Source: an uncultured Polyangiaceae bacterium (lineage in GTDB: Bacteria; Myxococcota_A; Polyangia; Polyangiales; Polyangiaceae). From it: a stretch of 8,653 nucleotides of DNA. A program made the translations under genes and the position numbers. The notes below the pieces were generated by a model that saw only the letters and a list, made by a program, of their open reading frames with translations, had not been told where the DNA came from and made no database searches. Below, piece after piece: positions 5,793-8,653 of this stretch (positions within the stretch are counted from its first letter, which is position 1; every line of letters begins with the position of its first letter). The stretch covers positions 1 through 8,653 of the forward strand of contig CALKVR010000077.1 of the NCBI GenBank assembly GCA_938004815.1, in the 5' to 3' direction.

Positions 5793-6939
5793 CATAACCG
5801 TCGGCGTCGATGATCTCATCGATCGCTTGTCCGCTTCGGGCGTCGATCTCGGGAGGTACGCCCAACAAGTGCGCGATCGTCGCCGCCACGTCGCGCCCGC
5901 GCCGCGTCTCGGCGAGCGCGAGAGCGCCGGCACGACGGATGTTCGGACCCGCAGCGGCCAGCCAGCCACGCGCGGACTCGGGGTGCTCGCGCCCATGGTC
6001 ACGAAAGTTGTCGGCGCGCCCGTGGTCGGTCGTGACGATCACGACGGTCGGAGCGCCCTCCTGGGTCCACGTGCGCGCCAGGTCGTCGACCGCACCGATG
6101 AAGGCGTCGGCTCGCTCGAGCGCGCCGAGGTAGCCCGCGTAGTCACCCGCGTGCGCGAGCTCGTCGGTGTCGCCCAGGCTCACGAAGGTGAACCGGGGAC
6201 GGTTCGCGCCGAGATACGCGAGCGCGAGCGCGGCCGTGTCGCGGTCGGGGCGATAGCTGCCCCATCCCGGCTCGGGGCTCGCCGCTCGCCCACGCAGGTA
6301 GAGCGCTTCGGTGAGCGGATCCTCGGCGAGGCGCTCGTGCTGCTCTCCGCCCGTGCGCCCCGCGGACACGACCGCCCGACCGCGGTCGACGGCGCTGATG
6401 CGCTCGAGGCTCTGCCACGACGAGAAGAGCGCTGCCCGGCAGCGCTCGGGGCCGGACGCGTCGCACACGCGATCGATGATCGTGCGCGCCGGCGGTGGGC
6501 CCGCGCAGTCGTTCTCCTGACAAGTCGCTGTTCGCCCACTGAGGAGCTCCGTGTAGCCCGGCAGCGAGACGTAGTTCGGGCCGCTCGCCACGAACGGCGC
6601 TCCCTCTGGCGTGCCGATCAGGACCCCGCGTTCGACGAGGGCGGTGAGGTGAGGGACGAGCTCGGCCGCAGGGCGTTCGGGCACGCCTGCTTCGCGTCCC
6701 AGGTCGGGGTCGACACCGGCGAGGAGCTCGTTCGGTCGAACGCCGTCGAGCACCACCAGGATGACATGATCGACCGGGCGCTGGAGCGGCGGGCGCGCGG
6801 TGGCGCTCGGGGCGCCCGAGGGCGCACCCGGGCCGAGGAGGGTCGAGCACCCCACCAATACCGCCAACCAAGCACCGGCCCCGGCGATCCGGGCAGAACC
6901 GAGGGCAGTCGAAACAGTACGAAGCGTGGACCGGGGCAC
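5725..6939 (-). CDS. Alkaline-phosphatase-superfamily lipoprotein (phosphatase/phosphodiesterase-like)
   Basis: The GTG start at 6937-6939 gives 404 residues. It is preferred over a TTG at 7023 because GAGGG lies just upstream and the signal peptide then has normal length. Arg residues, then IAGAGAWLAVLVGC, end in a canonical lipobox LVGC (Cys31), so the enzyme is probably membrane-anchored outside the cytoplasm. Superfamily motifs are in order: HVILVVLDGVRPNE (metal Asp65), SGPNYVSLPGYTELLSGR (likely nucleophile Ser125), SLGDTDELAHAGDYAGYLGA (Asp257, Asp259, His263), VIVTTDHGRADNFRDHG (Asp305, His306, His315). The arrangement resembles type I phosphodiesterase/nucleotide pyrophosphatase and related phosphatases that use two metals. 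The substrate is unknown; sulfatase-like activity is less likely because no Cys/Ser-x-Pro-x-Arg motif is visible. It lies 40 bases downstream of mepA, probably in the same operon. Its last 22 codons are antisense to the amidohydrolase gene. Confidence 0.85.
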   Translation of the reverse strand: MPRSTLRTVSTALGSARIAGAGAWLAVLVGCSTLLGPGAPSGAPSATARPPLQRPVDHVILVVLDGVRPNELLAGVDPDLGREAGVPERPAAELVPHLTALVERGVLIGTPEGAPFVASGPNYVSLPGYTELLSGRTATCQENDCAGPPPARTIIDRVCDASGPERCRAALFSSWQSLERISAVDRGRAVVSAGRTGGEQHERLAEDPLTEALYLRGRAASPEPGWGSYRPDRDTAALALAYLGANRPRFTFVSLGDTDELAHAGDYAGYLGALERADAFIGAVDDLARTWTQEGAPTVVIVTTDHGRADNFRDHGREHPESARGWLAAAGPNIRRAGALALAETRRGRDVAATIAHLLGVPPEIDARSGQAIDEIIDADGYVIAPVRRARDRRAHVVSGGRRL

Positions 6940-6979
6940 GTTCCCTCGATCCAGAGCAGGATTCGCGCCGACACTCGGG

Positions 6980-7852
6980 CTACCGACGAGGCGTGACCGA
7001 TGCGATGCGCCCGCCGAGGGCAACGCTCGCAGGATCGGCGAAGCGCACGTGCAGATGCGAGGCGTGCCCCCACGCGTGGCGGATCACCCCCTCGCGTGGC
7101 TTTCCTTTGACCTGAAACAGCGCGAGACCCTCGGGGTCCTCTTTGGCGACGTGCTCTTTCAAGAGCTCCTGCACGGACCGATCGATGAAGATCATGTCGA
7201 CGGTGCCGCCGTCGACCAAGGCGCGGACGAGCGCCCACGTGCGCTGGCGGTCGAGGTTCTGCGCGGTCGCGTGCTGGTACCAGGCGGGGCCGTCCAGGTA
7301 GTAGTAGCCGAGGTCGGCATCGAGCCCCGACTGATGGCTGCGGTGTGGGCGCAGCCAGCCGCCGCCCTGACGGCTGATGTCGCCGACGTGCAGGCGGGGG
7401 GTGTCGGGGAAGCAGCGGCGGACCTGCCGGACCGCGCGCTCGATCGATCGGATGGCGACCTCGGTGCCCCACGGGTGTCCGCCCTCGGTTTGGATCGCCT
7501 CGCTCGACACGAGCTCTACGCCGCCGAAGAGGCGCCCGCGCGTGGGCGAGCCGATCGACGCCGAACCGAGGCGCTCGGGGTCGTCGCGCAGGAGGCCGAC
7601 GAGCTCGGTCTGGGGCGGGAGCTCCAGCGTGCGACGCGGCAGCGGGGGCTCGGGCGGACAGGGGACAGGCTCGAACGGACCGACCGGCACCGACAGCGTC
7701 GGGGCGACGACCAGCGTCGCAGCGAACCGATCGAGCGCAGCCTCGTGCGAGCGCATGGTGAGCGATCGCGGGGCCGAGCCCCCGAGGGCCGCGAGCGCGA
7801 CTCCGAGGACGGCGAGGGAGGTCGTGATGCGGGTGACCTGGCTCCAGCGCAC
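6980..7852 (-). CDS. mepA: Penicillin-insensitive murein endopeptidase (MepA, peptidase family M74)
   Basis: The 290-residue product starts at a GTG with an N-terminal signal or anchor (VTRITTSLAVLGVALAALGG). A region of about 80 residues follows, then the LAS-type metallopeptidase domain. The signature GDISRQGGGWLRPHRSHQSG followed by LDAD (157-180) carries zinc ligands equivalent to His173 and Asp180. The second motif, SHLHVRF (265-271), supplies His268. In E. coli MepA cleaves the D-Ala-meso-DAP cross-bridges of peptidoglycan in the periplasm and is not inhibited by penicillin. Length and motif order fit the family. A disulfide is possible between Cys65 and Cys147. No ribosome site is obvious. 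It is the first gene of a probable two-gene unit with the lipoprotein phosphatase, and it is divergent from the MBL-fold gene. Confidence 0.9.
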   Translation of the reverse strand: MRWSQVTRITTSLAVLGVALAALGGSAPRSLTMRSHEAALDRFAATLVVAPTLSVPVGPFEPVPCPPEPPLPRRTLELPPQTELVGLLRDDPERLGSASIGSPTRGRLFGGVELVSSEAIQTEGGHPWGTEVAIRSIERAVRQVRRCFPDTPRLHVGDISRQGGGWLRPHRSHQSGLDADLGYYYLDGPAWYQHATAQNLDRQRTWALVRALVDGGTVDMIFIDRSVQELLKEHVAKEDPEGLALFQVKGKPREGVIRHAWGHASHLHVRFADPASVALGGRIASVTPRR

Positions 7853-7908
7853 GGGCAGAGAGGCTAGCCCGTCCTGCGCGCGGGCGGGAGAAGTGGTAAC
7901 AGGCGGGT
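7853..7908. promoter_or_regulatory. Short divergent promoter region between mepA and the MBL-fold gene
   Basis: Only 56 bases separate the two starts, so the promoters must overlap or lie inside the genes. A small palindrome GGCTAGCC is present (7862-7869). The plus-strand gene has AGGCGGG immediately before its ATG, a weak ribosome site. No confident -10 or -35 is visible. Confidence 0.35.
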
Positions 7909-8502
7909 ATGAAGAGTCTGCACCGAGCGGATCTCTACACCTGGTCGACGTTCGATTCGGAGCGGAACGTCGACTTCAACGCCGTCGTGTGGGTGCGGCC
8001 CGCAGGCAACATCGTCGTCGACCCGCTGCAGATGTCCGAGCACGACGCGAAGCACCTCGCGTCGCTCGGGGGCGCCCGGCTCATCGTGATCACCAACTCG
8101 GACCACGTGCGCGCGGCCCAAGCGCTCCGCGAGGCCACCGGCGCCGAGGTCGCCGGGCCCGCGGCGGAGCGTGAGTCGTTCCCGATTCCCTGCGACCGAT
8201 GGCTCGCGGACGGCGAGGAGGTCGTGCCCGGCCTCCGCGCGCTCGCCCTCGACGGCTCCAAGACGCCCGGCGAGATCGCGCTCGTGCTCGAAGAGACCAC
8301 GCTCATCACGGGCGATCTGGTGCGCGCGCACCGCGCCGGCAAGCTGATGATGCTGCCCGATGCGAAGCTCGCCGACCCCGAAGCCGCCCGCCGATCGGTC
8401 GCGCGCCTCGCCGCGCTCGAGCGCATCGAGGCCGTGCTCTGCGGAGACGGGTGGAGCGTCTTCGCGGGTGGGCACGCGATGCTGCGCGCGCTCGCCGGTT
8501 AA
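7909..8502 (+). CDS. Metallo-beta-lactamase-fold protein with degenerate metal site
   Basis: A 197-residue protein starts at the ATG of MKSLHRADLY. It follows the MBL-fold plan: a beta-rich start ending in NIVVDPL (34-40), then LIVITNSDHVRAA at the position of the HxHxDH loop (58-70), TPGE at 119-122 where active members have TPGH, LITGDLV (132-138) with the conserved Asp, and CGDGWSVF near the end. Only Asp65 and His66 of HxHxDH remain, and the His after TPG is Glu. It may bind one metal or none, or have changed chemistry. It is shorter than most hydrolases of the fold. No signal peptide is present, so it is probably cytoplasmic. I recall similar proteins with the NSDH and TPGE variants, so it is likely a conserved subfamily rather than a decayed gene. 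Function is unknown. Confidence 0.82.
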   Translation: MKSLHRADLYTWSTFDSERNVDFNAVVWVRPAGNIVVDPLQMSEHDAKHLASLGGARLIVITNSDHVRAAQALREATGAEVAGPAAERESFPIPCDRWLADGEEVVPGLRALALDGSKTPGEIALVLEETTLITGDLVRAHRAGKLMMLPDAKLADPEAARRSVARLAALERIEAVLCGDGWSVFAGGHAMLRALAG

Positions 8503-8528
8503 CGCTGGCGCGACGCGCGCCCGTGTAG

Positions 8529-8543
8529 GACGGATCCTCCGTC
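8529..8543. terminator. Short inverted repeat downstream of the MBL-fold gene
   Basis: The sequence gacgga-tcc-tccgtc forms a perfect 6-bp stem with a 3-base loop, 26 bases after the TAA stop. The T-run after it is poor (gttctg), so it could be a weak intrinsic terminator or chance. Confidence 0.35.
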
Positions 8544-8555
8544 GTTCTGCGACTT

Positions 8556-8653
8556 GTGGCCATTAACCTCGATCCTCGCCGCCGGCGGGGCGTGCTGGGT
8601 GGCCTCGTCCTCGTGATTTCACCCCCCCGGCCCCCCTCCCCGGTGGTGAGGGC
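8556..8653 (+). CDS. Possible start of a further gene (partial, unrecognised)
   Basis: From the GTG at 8556 the frame stays open to the window edge (32 codons), beginning M-A-I-N-L-D-P followed by four Arg and a hydrophobic run GVLGGLVLVI, then a Pro-rich stretch. Basic residues followed by a hydrophobic segment could be a membrane anchor or signal sequence. There is no ribosome site, and the segment contains long C runs, so the reading frame and even the sequence may be unreliable. No family can be named. Confidence 0.22.
   Translation, partial: MAINLDPRRRRGVLGGLVLVISPPRPPSPVVR

Noticed and set aside
6940..7023. Phosphatase starting at the TTG at 7023
   Set aside because: It would overlap mepA by 44 bases and place 58 residues before the lipobox Cys. 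The GTG at 6939 has GAGGG upstream and gives a normal signal peptide.
6618..7472. 284-residue minus-strand frame spanning the mepA-phosphatase junction
   Set aside because: It is a frame-shifted shadow, Arg/Pro/Ala-rich, with no motifs, across two genes with clear families.
8306..8563. 85-residue minus-strand frame beginning MATSRR with GAGG before its ATG
   Set aside because: It lies almost wholly antisense to the MBL-fold gene and is an Arg/Ala-rich shadow. The purine-rich bases before it are probably chance.

Overview
The window is high-GC, densely coded bacterial DNA. A member of the Myxococcota is the best guess. The reasons are a eukaryotic-type Ser/Thr kinase, a lipoprotein built of myxobacterial Cys-rich CGDG...CDD repeats, several GTG starts and a likely sigma-54 promoter. 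There are no rRNA or tRNA genes, IS elements, phage genes or CRISPR arrays. It reads as ordinary chromosomal sequence dominated by envelope and signalling genes, not as a defence or mobile island. No stretch over 300 bases lacks a gene.

Layout. (1) At 1-846 (-) lies the N-terminal 282 residues of a Ser/Thr protein kinase that runs off the left edge. (2) Divergent from it, at 954-1433 (+), is a small cupin. (3) Convergent with the cupin after a 10-base gap, at 1444-3054 (-), is a predicted Cys-rich repeat lipoprotein whose ninth repeat is split by a Cys-free insert. (4) Just upstream on the same strand, at 3101-4132 (-), is a BON-domain protein with a long Arg/Gly/Asp/Tyr-rich disordered N-terminus, a strong Shine-Dalgarno and a near-consensus -24/-12 promoter. 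(5) Divergent from it, at 4308-5792 (+), is an amidohydrolase with a Tat-like motif. (6) Its 3' end overlaps by 68 bases the 3' end of a predicted lipoprotein phosphatase/phosphodiesterase at 5725-6939 (-). (7) That gene follows, 40 bases downstream on the same strand, a MepA-type murein endopeptidase at 6980-7852 (-). (8) Divergent from mepA, at 7909-8502 (+), is a metallo-beta-lactamase-fold protein lacking most of the metal-binding residues. The last 150 bases hold a short inverted repeat and perhaps the start of another gene.

Working together. At least three products (repeat lipoprotein, phosphatase, MepA) and probably the amidohydrolase are predicted to be exported, so the region leans towards the periplasm and cell surface. 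The mepA-phosphatase pair looks like a two-gene operon. The BON gene could be read through into the repeat lipoprotein, 46 bases away. No multi-gene novel system is evident. The most unusual points are the split repeat, the sigma-54-like promoter before the RG-rich BON gene, and the MBL-fold protein with lost metal ligands.
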